Part shown: piece after piece, positions 54,601 through 64,000 of the stretch
Position numbering within the stretch: position 1 is the first letter of the stretch
Layout: each line of letters begins with the position of its first letter
From: Blasia pusilla
Taxonomy: Eukaryota; Marchantiophyta; Marchantiopsida; Blasiales
Assembly (NCBI GenBank): GCA_050084515.1
Contig: CM114271.1
Span: 67,518,001 to 67,582,000 of the forward strand
Direction of reading: 5' to 3'
DNA: 64,000 nucleotides
Program-made: the position numbers and the translations under genes
The notes under the pieces: model-generated
What the model was told of the DNA's origin: nothing
Database searches by the model: none
The model's input: the letters and a program-made list of their open reading frames with translations, nothing else

Positions 54601-56829
54601 TTATCTTCGAAAAACAATTTATTTTTATCAGAGCAAAAAAACTATTATTTCGGAGTACTTTTTATTATTTTAATAGTCATAGATGTTTTAGATATGTGAA
54701 TCATACTAAAAACTAGACTATAAGATTAGAATCATTATAGGCATCGTTTAAAAACATACATTGAAGACAATGTCTTGATTCGTGAATCCATAATGTTTTT
54801 ATAAAAGAACATTTATTCAAATTGCCACAAAAGTTTTAACACTTACATTATTTTGACTCTAATAAGTTGATCTTCAATGGATAGACAAGACCTATTAGAT
54901 ACAACCAATTGTATCTAATAGTCATATTATGCACACACATATTTATGTCACCATCGATATAATAAAAAATGAGGATACCACTCTTAATCATGGAATCTAG
55001 GCATACGATCAATTATGCACCAAAAGAGGTTTCGAATTGGCAGTGGTCGCAAAGGGAATTTGAAAAAAATTGCAATTGCATTCAAATTCTTTGTGGACAG
55101 AATGGTAAAATCTTGAATAGGATTTGTCTTGTTTGGAGGGTAGTATCGTATGCCCACTACCCTAATGTGTGAAATCTCTCTAACAATATCCTTCACCATT
55201 TATATAAGCACTTTTTTGTTGATCTATTGATGATTACATTAATCTTGCCCATACAGACTTGCAATAACCACCCAGACTCTAGTTTTCACACTCGTTTGAT
55301 GTACCGGTGGTAGGGCCATCCCTCAAGATATCTCTCTTGAATACATCAAGGTTGGTACACACTCCCTTGCTAGATTAGGCTCAATGCACTCACCTATCTC
55401 AAAAACTTGTCTTCATGTAGTTGAGATTCAATGTAGTTGTGTCTTGCCTTTCACCCATCTCCACTAGTATAAGCTTGTGCGATGCACCGGTTTTTATTAC
55501 TCCCATAAGTAACTCTCATAATTCTCAAGTGTCACTTTAAATAAATTTTGAGCAATCTTATTGGCTCAAAAGGTGGACGATCCCATTGGATGAAATTGAC
55601 AAGTGTTGAGAGGAGAGTAGTTTGCAAAATGAAACGGCAATCTCCAATAATAATATATATAAGTCACGTTCCAACATACCATACCATGCCTATACTCATT
55701 GAGCCTCTATTATTCCTTGAGAGACGCTACTCAATCGCTTTAGAAAAAATCTACCTCATAAAAAAATCTCTTTTCCGTCTATGGAAGTCATAGATGTCCT
55801 CTGACTTTTTCATTCATACCCTATGGAAGTTCCTCTATAACTCAACAAAGAACTTAACCATGGGGTTAATCCTTATTTAAACCAGAACGCTTTGATGAAA
55901 GGAATAAAGCTCACAAGAGGGATATGTATGCACTTACATATGCGTCCTCATTCAAGTGTATGAAAAGAAGAATAGATATGGTGGGAGGAGCCTTCAGAAG
56001 CATAAAAGAGTTCTTGAGAGATCTACAAGACTTAACTATTGTTGTTTCAAACCCAAAGGTTGATTATGAGACAATTGAGAGTATGGTTTGATTCTCACAT
56101 AGATGGAGTTAAGGACAAATTTTAGAAATGATTCTCAGAGTGTTGTGCAAACTCTTGAAGATGTTCCAATATGGGATGAACCTTCATATTTGAGGTTGCT
56201 TAGGATGAAAACACTCTTTGTGTTGGAATTCCAAATTTCATCTTGCAAATGGACATGAAATAAGATATATCATGAATGAGTAAGAGAATGATGATGTTAA
56301 AGAAGACATATCTTATATTGCTAAAGAAGTGGCATTTATTTCAAAATAATCCAATTCACATGTCCACATCAGTTAGCCGTATAGTAAGAAATCTTATGAT
56401 CTCAAAAAACCAATTTCTTAAGGGATTCATTAGATTTCTAATATGATTCAAAATTTGAAATCAATTCATGCCGTAATTAGTTTCCTTATTTTGGATGTAG
56501 ATTCAAGATGTAAAGTTTTATTTAAAGAAGGGGCTTTACAAAACTCTACATCCACGAATTAGAGATTCATGGATTTTCAATGTTCAAGATAAGAATATAT
56601 TATATTTATTTATGAAGGAGAAGTGAATAGTTTAATATGAGAAATTTGAGTTGGTATACTTTACCGTTGTATTTAACTTATTGTGTAATTTTTTAAAATT
56701 TTTTTTTGGGGGCTTACTTACGAGGAATCAAGGTTATTTGAAATCCCCAAAATGATCTATTATAATAACGATAACCATATTAGTGAGACTGAAATATGTG
56801 GAAAACTACTAAAGAAGCATAATTGGTGG
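54601..56829. other. AT-rich non-coding stretch before the copia element
   Basis: No recognised gene. Small open frames (54969-55172, 55548-55793) are not family-like. Confidence 0.45.
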
Positions 56830-57108
56830 GAAACGATTATCACACTTACAAACCACCATGCAGAACAAAATTTGCAATGAGAGAATGAGTGGAGGCTGGT
56901 CTCCTTCTCAATTATATAGGGTATGTACAAGCAACCCTAACCCTAACCTTAATCATATTCTCGAGTTAGACTAGCTGTGATTAACTAACCCTAGTTAAGA
57001 TAATCGCGCTTAACTGACTAACCAAGATTAAGCTTCCTTACTTCGTGTGAGTACCAAATATAGGAGTTTAGGTGTCTCATGAGCTTGAATGTAACTCAAT
57101 CTTCAATA
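56830..57108 (-). repeat. 3' LTR of the copia element (outer end approximate)
   Basis: Begins on the minus strand directly after the polypurine tract with tattgaagattgag. It contains ccctatataattgag and a short ttagggttagggtt stretch. No second LTR remains to fix its outer end. Confidence 0.55.
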
Positions 57109-57123
57109 CTCCCCCTCAAACTC
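57109..57123 (-). promoter_or_regulatory. Polypurine tract of the copia element
   Basis: The minus strand reads gagtttgagggggag just upstream of the 3' LTR, the plus-strand primer site for reverse transcription. Confidence 0.75.
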
Positions 57124-57219
57124 ATATCAATATCTCTAGCGCCTAAATCATTTCTAAACATCTCAACTTATCTCTAGACAATGCCTTTGTAAAGACGTTA
57201 GCAATTTGCTGATCTGTAC

Positions 57220-57896
57220 CTATATATACAAGATCATTTCTCCTACAAGCACTTTCTCTCTGATAAAATGATAGTGCACCTCAACATGATTTGTACGAGC
57301 ATGAAACACATGATTATTAGCAAGCTTGATGCTACTAATATTGTTTGCATATATTATACTAGGTCCTAAGTTACTAACACCAATCTCAACAAGTAATCGA
57401 TGAAGCCACAGTGCCTCACATGCTGCATTGGTTGTTCCTCTGTATTCAGCCTCTGTTGAAGATAAAGCAACTGTAGGTTGCTTCTTTGAAGCCCAACTTA
57501 TAGCTGCGCTTCCCAAAGTAAATGAATAACTAGATGTGGAGTGTCGATGAGACATGATTCGTGCCCAATCGGCATTTGTGACTCCTTGTAATTGAAAACT
57601 CCGAGAAGGTTCAAATTGAAGCCCGAATTGAATAGAGAATTTCACATACCGCATAATCCTCCTCACAGCATAGTTCCGAGGTGAGAATTCCGAGGTGCTT
57701 GCATAAATTGGTTCACTAGGCCGACAACATAGTTCAAATTTGGTCTGGTTATAGTTAGATAGATCAAACTTCCAACCATGGGCCTGTATATATTAGAATC
57801 TGCAAGCAACTCTCCTTCATCCACTCTTAGCTTCACACTCTGGTCCAACGGTGTAGAGATTGGCTTACAAGCCGTCATACCATATTTTGAAAGCAT
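57220..57896 (-). pseudogene. copia RT C-terminus and RNase H
   Basis: 57663-57896 reads PMVGSLIYLTITRPNLNYVV, the end of copia RT. After a frameshift, 57220-57666 is RNase H with TNADWARI, LSSTEAEYRGTTNAACEALW, and RTNHVEVHYHFIRE at the end. The usual catalytic Asp, Glu and Asp positions are largely retained. Confidence 0.85.
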
Positions 57897-57919
57897 ATGA
57901 AGAGCATATTATCATTGTA

Positions 57920-58620
57920 GTAACCACATGCTCTCTCCAACCTTGATAAACTCAATACCTAGGAAGTACTTGAGTTCTCCCAAGTCCTTCATATTAAATT
58001 CTGCTTGTAACTTAAGCTTGACTTGTTGTAGCATTTCTTCAGTACTCCTAGTAATCAGGAGATCGTCAACATACTACATACGTCCTACAAGAATTGGGTT
58101 TTAGGGTATGTGATTCTGACTCCTCGTTATATGTCTTGAGAGAACAAGATCATACGGTTCTCATTGTTGGAGCTTGTTTGAGCCCGTATAGAGCTTTCTT
58201 CAACCTGCATACGCATAATGGAAACTTGGGATGCTCGTATCCAGGTGATTGAGTCATATATACCTCCTCGTATAGATCTCCATTCAAGAAGGCATTCTTG
58301 ACGTTCATGTGATGTAATCTCCAATTCTTACTTATTGCAACTGCAACCACTATTCTTGTAGTCGCCATCTTTGCAACAGGGCTAAATGTTTCCTCATAAT
58401 TGATGCCATATTATTGTGCATAGCCCTTAGCCACCAATCTCGCTTTGTATCTGTTAATTGTACCATCTTGATTGCGCTTGATTTTATAAACCCATTTGTA
58501 ACTAATAACTTCCTTACTGGAAGGTATATCAACTAGCTCCCATGTCTGTTGATGTCTTAATGCAACAAGCTCTTCCTCCATAGCTTCAATCCATTCGACT
58601 TTACTTGCAGCTTCTTCAAA
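57920..58620 (-). pseudogene. copia reverse transcriptase core, multiply broken
   Basis: Readable blocks include NRYKARLVAKGYAQ (across frames near 58440), [20 protein letters not shown] (58150-58368), [14 protein letters not shown], and YVDDLLITR near 58050-58077 with a stop just before it. These are the standard copia RT motifs. Confidence 0.8.
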
Positions 58621-58968
58621 ATAACTCGGCTCCTATTCTTGAAGGGTAGTCATCATATATGCATGATGTGTCATAAGGAAACCTTTATTTATGAATCTAT
58701 ACACTGGATGTATAACTCTACTTGATCTACAAAGTTGTTGTTCAGAGGTAGATGCCTCTAACACTTGACTCGAGCTCCGACTAGTATCAACAGACTGAAT
58801 ACGTACTCTTCCCATCCATAGACTCACAGATTTAACTGACGAATCTAGGACCTCTCCTAATCCTGCACTACTACTTGGGGAAGTTGAAGACAATATCTGT
58901 TGGTTTACAGTCATATTCTCCCCCTCAACAGACGAGTTTAGAGGTGGAATATGCTCAGATGGAGCATA

Positions 58969-59790
58969 CTATGATTTTAGCTCATCAAAGACAACATCGC
59001 GACTAATAATAAGCTGCCTAGAGGATGTAATGTAGCACTTATACCCCTTAGTTCCATAAGCATAGCCAATGAAGATACATCTTTCAGACTTGGGGTCTAA
59101 TTTATGACATCTCTCAAAAGGAACATGAGCATAACAAATACAGCCAAATACTTTCAAGAAGGAAAAATGAGGCCAAATACTTCCTATGAAGACTTCGAAT
59201 GGAGTTTTATCATAAACTCATGCTGTTGGAGTTCGGTTGATTAAGAAGACTCCTCATGCTACCGCCTTTGCCCAATACACTTTAGGCATGTTCTTCTCAT
59301 TCAGTGTAGCTCGTGCCGCTTCAGCAATATATCGATTCTTCCTCTCAGCCACTCCATTTTGTTGTGGAGTGTAACGGTAAGTCACTTGACGTTGGATGCC
59401 ATTCTGACGTAAATAGTCATCAAACTCTGTTGAAAGATACTCTCCTCCTCCATCACAATGCAATTTCAGAATATGTTCTCCAGTCTGCTTCTCTACTAGA
59501 ACTCTGAATGTTTGGAACATTGAGAATACCTCTAACTTGGCTTTCAGAAAGTATACCCATATATACCTAGAGAAGTTATCAATAAATGAAACAAAGTACT
59601 GGCAACCATTAAGGCTATGTTGTGATGCTGTCCACACATCATTGTGGATCAACTCCAATATCGTGGATGCTCTTCTACCTTGCTTTGGAAAAGGAAATCT
59701 AACTTGTTTTCCAAATTGGCAAGCAGGACATAGCTCTAACGTAGCAGGACTCGCTAATGTAGGGAGTCCTATTACTATGTTAGATGATGA
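58969..59790 (-). pseudogene. copia integrase
   Basis: The pre-integrase zinc part (LYNL ... LCPACQFGKQV) precedes the core at 59254-59658. Catalytic residues: Asp in LIHNDVWTAS, Asp in LHCDGGGEYLS and Glu in QQNGVAERKNR. The C-terminal piece (58969-59157) reads VFGCICYAHV and CIFIGYAYGTKGYKCY, typical of copia. A stop breaks the link between them. Confidence 0.88.
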
Positions 59791-59889
59791 AAGACTCTAT
59801 AATCTTTGAAGATTTATATATCAATTCTTTAATGCCACACATTTAGATGTGTGACTTGTTGGCCGGTTTGACCATACATCAATATATGG

Positions 59890-60303
59890 TCAAACATCAT
59901 GTATAGAAACATCTAATTTGAACATTCTACTAGATCTAGTTCCTTTGGCTATCGTAGTATGGTTATCCATTGTTTCAATGAAATAACCATCTACGTTAAA
60001 CTTCACTTGATAATCATGTTCTACTATCTGTCCTACAGAGATCAGGTTTCTTGCAATGCTAGGAACATAGAGAATATTTCCAAGAGCACAAAGACCATCT
60101 GATGCTATTGGAACTTTACCGATATGCGTGATATAATGTTGAGTGTCATCTCGTATGAGCACAATTGCAGGATCTTTCATCGGCTCCAAACTACTTAACC
60201 ATTTAGCTTGTGAGGTCATATGATTTGATGCACCAAAGTCAATGTACGGATTTGCTGTCGAGTCTTTCTTGATCATTGCTCCCATATGATGAGTCATGAC
60301 CAA
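59890..60303 (-). pseudogene. copia aspartic protease with altered active site
   Basis: Reads YIDFGASNHMTS where the family has D-S-G-A; the active-site Ser is Phe. It continues LGNILYVPSIARNLISVGQI, the usual copia protease/pre-integrase sequence. Confidence 0.85.
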
Positions 60304-60475
60304 GAGATGTTCCGTTTGTGAATGTGGTTGGTTCTAGTCTTGGTGTTGTTGCTCCACATACTTTTGTTGTTGTAAGGCTCATGTTCTCATATTTGCCTTC
60401 TTCTTGAAGCAAATGATCCTTTATCCCACAATAATTGCAAGATCTAGGGACCCTTTCTGTTGATCTCGACCCCAA
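60304..60475 (-). pseudogene. copia gag zinc knuckle, last ligand lost
   Basis: Reads RSCNYCGIKDHLLQEEGK: C-x2-C-x4-H-x4 followed by Glu instead of Cys. Confidence 0.7.
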
Positions 60476-60538
60476 AGGTTTCCACCATCATCACCTTGTG
60501 ATTGTGTCTGGTACTAGTTCATAGTTGATTGAGTGATG

Positions 60539-61042
60539 TTATATATATTGAGTGCCTCTTCCTCCATATGCTTGATATCCACCATGACCACGGAAGTTTC
60601 TACCATAACCCCTGCCTCTGTTTGATCCATAACCTGCAAATAGCACACTCTCTTGCAGACTAGACGAGCTACTGCTATCTACTAGGCGCATCTCTTCACT
60701 GATTAACAGTGGGACTAACTCTTGAAAGGTTGGATACTTCTTTCTTACAGAGATAGAGGTCTCAACGGACTTGTAATCCTTTGGAAGGCCTTGAAGAGTG
60801 AACAAAATCAGATCATCATCTTCTATTGTCACTCCAATGCTATTCAACTGATCAAAAATATGTCTGATACTCAAAATATAATCATTGATGCTCTGCGATC
60901 CTTTCTTCACTTCGTTCAATTGTTGTTTCAATTGACGCTTTCTGGCCTTTGTAGATGTTTGGAACAGCTTTTCCAATGGATCCTAGGCCTCCTTCAGAAT
61001 ATCGACATCTTGAATATGACCTATCATTGGCGAACTGATCGT
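60539..61042 (-). pseudogene. copia gag, truncated at the N-terminal side
   Basis: Reads DPLEKLFQTSTKARKRQ, INDYILSIRHIFDQLNSIG, ILFTLQGLPKDYKSVETSI, then a Gly/Arg-rich tail, as in copia UBN2-type gag. A stop (TAG where Trp is expected) precedes DPLEKLF. The frame can be followed upstream to about 61042, where unrelated sequence begins. Confidence 0.85.
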
Positions 61043-61170
61043 TATTGTTGTGCGCATACACATCGCTACACAACATACATCGCTGTCATTGAACACACAC
61101 ACAAACACGCAAAATCCCATGCTAGCTCATGACATCCAAACAACGAGACAAGAAGTACCAAAATATCTCC
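61043..61170 (-). repeat. Gypsy pre-LTR segment, extra copy at the copia junction
   Basis: Nearly identical to 61683-61804 (gcgcatacacatcgctacac, ccaaacaacgagacaagaag, accaaaatatctccaat). Related to 88-197. Confidence 0.85.
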
Positions 61171-61213
61171 AATTAAAGTAAGATCCAATCTCTCTCTACA
61201 CCATCTGACACCA
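61171..61213 (-). promoter_or_regulatory. Primer-binding-site-like sequence after LTR family X, copy 3
   Basis: The minus strand reads tatggtgtcagatgg at about 61200-61214, matching the plant initiator-Met tRNA primer site (tggtatcagagc) at about 9 of 12 positions. It lies where a 5' LTR of family X would end. Confidence 0.45.
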
Positions 61214-61676
61214 TAGCTCTCAAAGGTGTGCACTCTCTCTCATGTCAAACCAAACCCAATCTCCTAATGAGAGGCTAGGGTTTTACTCACAAGGCAAGGG
61301 ATCATAGCTCCGCCGCCTTATGCCAAAAGGTTCAACAAAGAGAGAATGAGCTCGCAAGCTCTCTCTCCTTGAGGTATACCCCTCCCCTCTCCCAAGCTCT
61401 CTCCATGGTAACCTATGTTCCCAAGTCACCTCCTTGGCTCTTGACCTGATGTAGGATATAAAAAATAGAAAGTCGATCACATACTCAAAATGGTACTTAC
61501 CTAAAATAGTAAATTCCTCAATATGGCTCCAAATGAGCCAAAACGAAGGGAAAACCTGCTCTCTCAAGTTTCTTGGGGCCTCAATAGGTCATCCTCGATC
61601 TACTGAGCCTGTCCTCCGCTACTCACGGAGGCGCTCTACTAGATCTCACCGATCTATCCTAAGAGATGTGACAGTT
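61214..61676 (-). repeat. LTR-like repeat family X, copy 3
   Basis: On the minus strand it starts TGTCACATCTCTTAGGATAG at 61676, directly after the gypsy pre-LTR segment. That is the same relative position as the 3' LTR start in gypsy copy 1, so it is most likely the LTR of gypsy copy 2. Related copies lie at 19421 and 53546. Confidence 0.75.
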
Positions 61677-61682
61677 GTCGTG

Positions 61683-61804
61683 CGCATACACATCGCTACA
61701 CAACATACATCGCTGTCACCGAACACACACACAAAAACACACGATCCCATGCTAACTCATGGCATCCAAACAACAAGACAAGAAGTACCAAAATATCTCC
61801 AATC
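61683..61804 (-). repeat. Gypsy pre-LTR segment of copy 2
   Basis: Pairs with 61043-61170 and resembles 88-197. On the right it continues into cgcccctct, the polypurine-like position seen at about 197 in copy 1. Confidence 0.8.
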
Positions 61805-61983
61805 GCCCCTCTAGCTAGTGGTTAGGTCCCTCTAACTCCAGATAGCCATCTATCCCTACCTACCATGACATACATCTCTCAGACGCTAAGAGCAAGAAGG
61901 CTGGGTGCTCATGTGGCCCCATCGTTAGTCGCCTTGTTGTCATCCATGTCACAGACACAAGTTGGAATGTAGAACTACCTACT

Positions 61984-62310
61984 CTATGTATATTTGGGAC
62001 ACATCCATTGTCCCTGAGGAACCCTAGTGAGAGGTGGCATCAAACATGCCATATGCCATCCTCTCGAACACCCATCATAGACTAGCATAGTAGCTGCACC
62101 ACAGGCGGAACCACACAACATACACTGCAAGCATGCAGAAACTATTGCTAAGCTTGGATCAACTGTACCGTCAATGTTCGGAAGATGACATGGTGCACAA
62201 TTACGCACATGGTCCTTCCAAACCATACCATCGCATCCCTCCAATAAGAGAACACCGGATGGCAAAACCTCACGCACTCTCAAGATGGTGCGCCTTGCAA
62301 TCATATCCAA
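61984..62310 (-). pseudogene. Integrase tail and PHD finger in one open frame (gypsy copy 2)
   Basis: A single 108-codon frame runs from the integrase tail (RRTILRVREVLPSGVLLLEG, KDHVRNCAPCHLPN) into the PHD finger: CMLCG, VYDGCSRGWHMACLMPPL, VPQGQWMCPKYT, stop. It shows directly that the PHD belongs to the element. Tyr replaces the same Cys as in copy 1, and the last zinc Cys is also Tyr here (CPKYT against CPRCT). The PPL-x-x-VP-x-G-x-W stretch is typical of histone-reading PHD fingers. Confidence 0.8.
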
Positions 62311-62606
62311 CGTCGTGGGTGCCGTCTGCTACAAGTAGACATAGTCTCCTTGATGAAACCTCCGGATAGTAGGTCGATAACCACCTTCCCAAATAGTCGC
62401 ATACCTCAACGTATCTCGATGTTGCGCAATCGCCAAGTTCTCAAACGCCATGGGCATCACTCTCCAAAATAACTCAGCCCTCTAAGAACATGCTCGCATC
62501 TATACATCAGAGTCATCAAGGTTCAACACCTCACCAATATCTCGACGAATGGCCGCACGAAAATCTGGCTCACGGCCATAAAGCAACAAGTATGGTGAGA
62601 AAGACG

Positions 62607-63503
62607 CTAAGGATGTCTGCCTGCTGAATCTGTATCCCATCGCCAACCACGGCAACTGAAGGTCCCAATCTTGCGTAGTCCTCTCTTCACCGTCTGCACA
62701 ACCCGCTCCGCTAGTCCATCCGCCTCAGGATGATCTTGCAAAGTAGTGCGGTGGTCGATCAGTGCCTGATCACACAAGGCCTGAAACTCCCCGCGGAACT
62801 CTGTACTCTGGTTTGTCAACACCTCAGCTGGTGCACCGTAATCATTCAGCACTCGATCTAGGAAGGCATACGCTACTCCCTCACTTGCTTTGTCAGGAAA
62901 TGCAACCAACTCTATCCACTTCGAGAAGTGCTCGACCATCACCAACACATAACGACTATGGCGCTCCGTCAAAGGCAAAGGTCATGTAAAATCCAAACTC
63001 CATCTATAACCTAAATCCATGATCGGAAGTGGATGCAACTGTGGAGTTGGAGCATTGAACGATGCTCGGACTCGATTACACCCCATGCATCTGGCAACAA
63101 ACTGCTGAACATTAGTCTGCATGCCTCGCCACCAATAGTGAATCTTGAGCAAGCTATATGTTCGCTTCACTCCAAAATGACCCAACTCCTCGTGGGCATG
63201 ACGCACCAAACGTGCTCTCTGCGAAGGATGAGGCACTACACGCACTCTATCATCCTCCCACACTCGCAACACATGTGTGCCCTCCTACCGGAACCGTCTG
63301 GCTCGCTGTAGGATCCGATCCCGCTCTCTAGCATCCACTGTTCTCGCGACGCTGCCAGTACGCAAGTACTCCAAGACCACTCCATCGTCGTGAATGTCTT
63401 GGCCACCTGTTGTCTCCTCACTAGCCTCTGGATCTAAGGACTCTCCATCAAACCTTGCCATCGAAGTCTCAGCAATCTGGCTCTCCATAGCCAACAAGCC
63501 CAA
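62607..63503 (-). pseudogene. Ty3/gypsy integrase (copy 2) with a lost catalytic aspartate
   Basis: HHCC zinc region (HEELGHFGVKRTYS, CMGCNRVR), first Asp in WSLDFT, second catalytic position Asn in VLTNQSTEF (Asp in copy 1), and Glu in DGLAERVVQ. Stops at 62982 and near 63285, and a frameshift near 62660. The segment 63285-63503 is the linker after RNase H. Confidence 0.88.
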
Positions 63504-63578
63504 ATAGGCTCACGCATGCCTTCCTAGCACCAAGTCCTCATCACTCTCATCATGCCAACAAGCTCCAATCGCATCTCA

Positions 63579-64000
63579 CTAACTCGAGCATGGGTGACAG
63601 CTGAAACCATTTGCATCTTGGTTGAGCGTCCCGGGTCTATGCACCACCTGGAAGTCATACTCTTGTAACAAAAGAGCCCACCTTGCAAGCTTCCCTGTAA
63701 GCTTGTCGGACTCCATCAACAACTTAAGTGGCCGATGATCAGTAATGATGGTAAAGGGATTGCCGAATAGATAACATCTGAAATGTGCGACAGCCCATAC
63801 TGCAGCCAAGCACTCACCCTCTTACGAGCTATACTTCGCCTCTGCAATGTTGTTTGAGCGACTAGCATAAGCCACCATGAACTCTCTACCATCATCGTCA
63901 TGTTGGATGAGACCGACTCCAAGCCCCAACATGCTCCAATTGGTATGCAACTGGAAAGGATGCCCCCTGATTGGTCTCCTCAATATGGGCGCAAACGTCA
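63579..64000 (-). pseudogene. Ty3/gypsy RNase H (copy 2)
   Basis: Reads RRPIRGHPFQLHTNWS at the window edge (Asn where copy 1 has the catalytic Asp), GECLAAVWAVAHFRCYLF, ITDHRPLKLLMESDKLTG and VVHRPGTLNQDANGFS. A stop replaces a Tyr codon before GECLA. Confidence 0.88.

Larger units (their letters stand above)
56830..61042 (-). mobile_element. Ty1/copia retrotransposon, 5'-truncated and decayed
   Basis: Minus-strand order is gag - zinc knuckle - protease - integrase - reverse transcriptase - RNase H - polypurine tract - 3' LTR, the copia order with integrase before RT. The 5' LTR and the first part of gag are missing; at 61042 the element abuts a segment related to the gypsy 3' end. Stops and frameshifts are present throughout. 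Coding pieces are described separately. Confidence 0.9.
61677..64000 (-). mobile_element. Ty3/gypsy retrotransposon with PHD finger, copy 2 (partial, runs off the window)
   Basis: Minus-strand RNase H, integrase and PHD finger match copy 1 in order and sequence, followed by the pre-LTR segment and LTR X. RT, methyltransferase, protease and gag would lie beyond 64000. RNase H and integrase share one frame with several stops. Confidence 0.88.

Noticed and set aside
56938-56956. Telomere-like ccctaaccctaacc
   Set aside because: Only about two and a half units inside the copia LTR; not a telomere or interstitial array.

Overview
This is a plant nuclear window made mostly of transposable elements, with a few spliced host genes. 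Evidence for a plant: Ty3/gypsy, Ty1/copia and PIF/Harbinger remains, canonical GT-AG introns, long CT/GA microsatellites, and a nuclear gene for a bacterial-type glutamyl-tRNA synthetase with an N-terminal extension of organelle-targeting type. The gypsy element carries a DNMT3/DRM-type cytosine methyltransferase domain. From memory, such elements are reported from streptophyte algae, so a non-seed plant is my guess, not a demonstrated identity.

Layout. 1-9943: a decayed gypsy element on the minus strand, with order LTR - gag - zinc knuckles - protease - DNA methyltransferase - reverse transcriptase - RNase H - integrase - PHD finger - LTR. A foreign, organelle-looking block (about 5030-5490) sits between protease and methyltransferase, and 68 bp of it recurs exactly at 13820. 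9944-19420: AT-rich relics with a PIF/Harbinger transposase fragment and an inverted partial copy. 19421-21300: an LTR-like fragment, a fragment resembling the C-terminal zinc region of non-LTR retroelements, and a 106-bp GA microsatellite.

21345-28616: a complete 13-exon glutamyl-tRNA synthetase gene (+), 623 codons, whose splice phases close exactly. One intron is GC-AG, and intron 1 is filled with retroelement zinc-finger fragments. 29611-29850: a minisatellite. 30712-31984 and 39392-41578: two paralogous minus-strand genes for a rhodanese-domain protein, sharing exon structure, with the active-site cysteine codon split across an intron. Introns and flanks of these genes hold an in-frame 81-bp tandem repeat and two perfect hairpins. 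43-57 kb: AT-rich repeat graveyard with a GC-rich family bearing terminal inverted repeats (45.8-51.7 kb) and an LTR copy at 53.5 kb. 56.8-61.04 kb: a 5'-truncated Ty1/copia element (-). 61.04-64 kb: a second copy of the PHD-bearing gypsy family (-), running off the window end.

The most notable system is the gypsy family. Methyltransferase and reverse transcriptase share one reading frame in copy 1, and the PHD finger is in frame with the integrase tail in copy 2. The element therefore seems to have encoded both a DNA-methylation writer and a chromatin reader within one polyprotein. Both copies are now broken by stops, frameshifts and lost catalytic or metal-binding residues.
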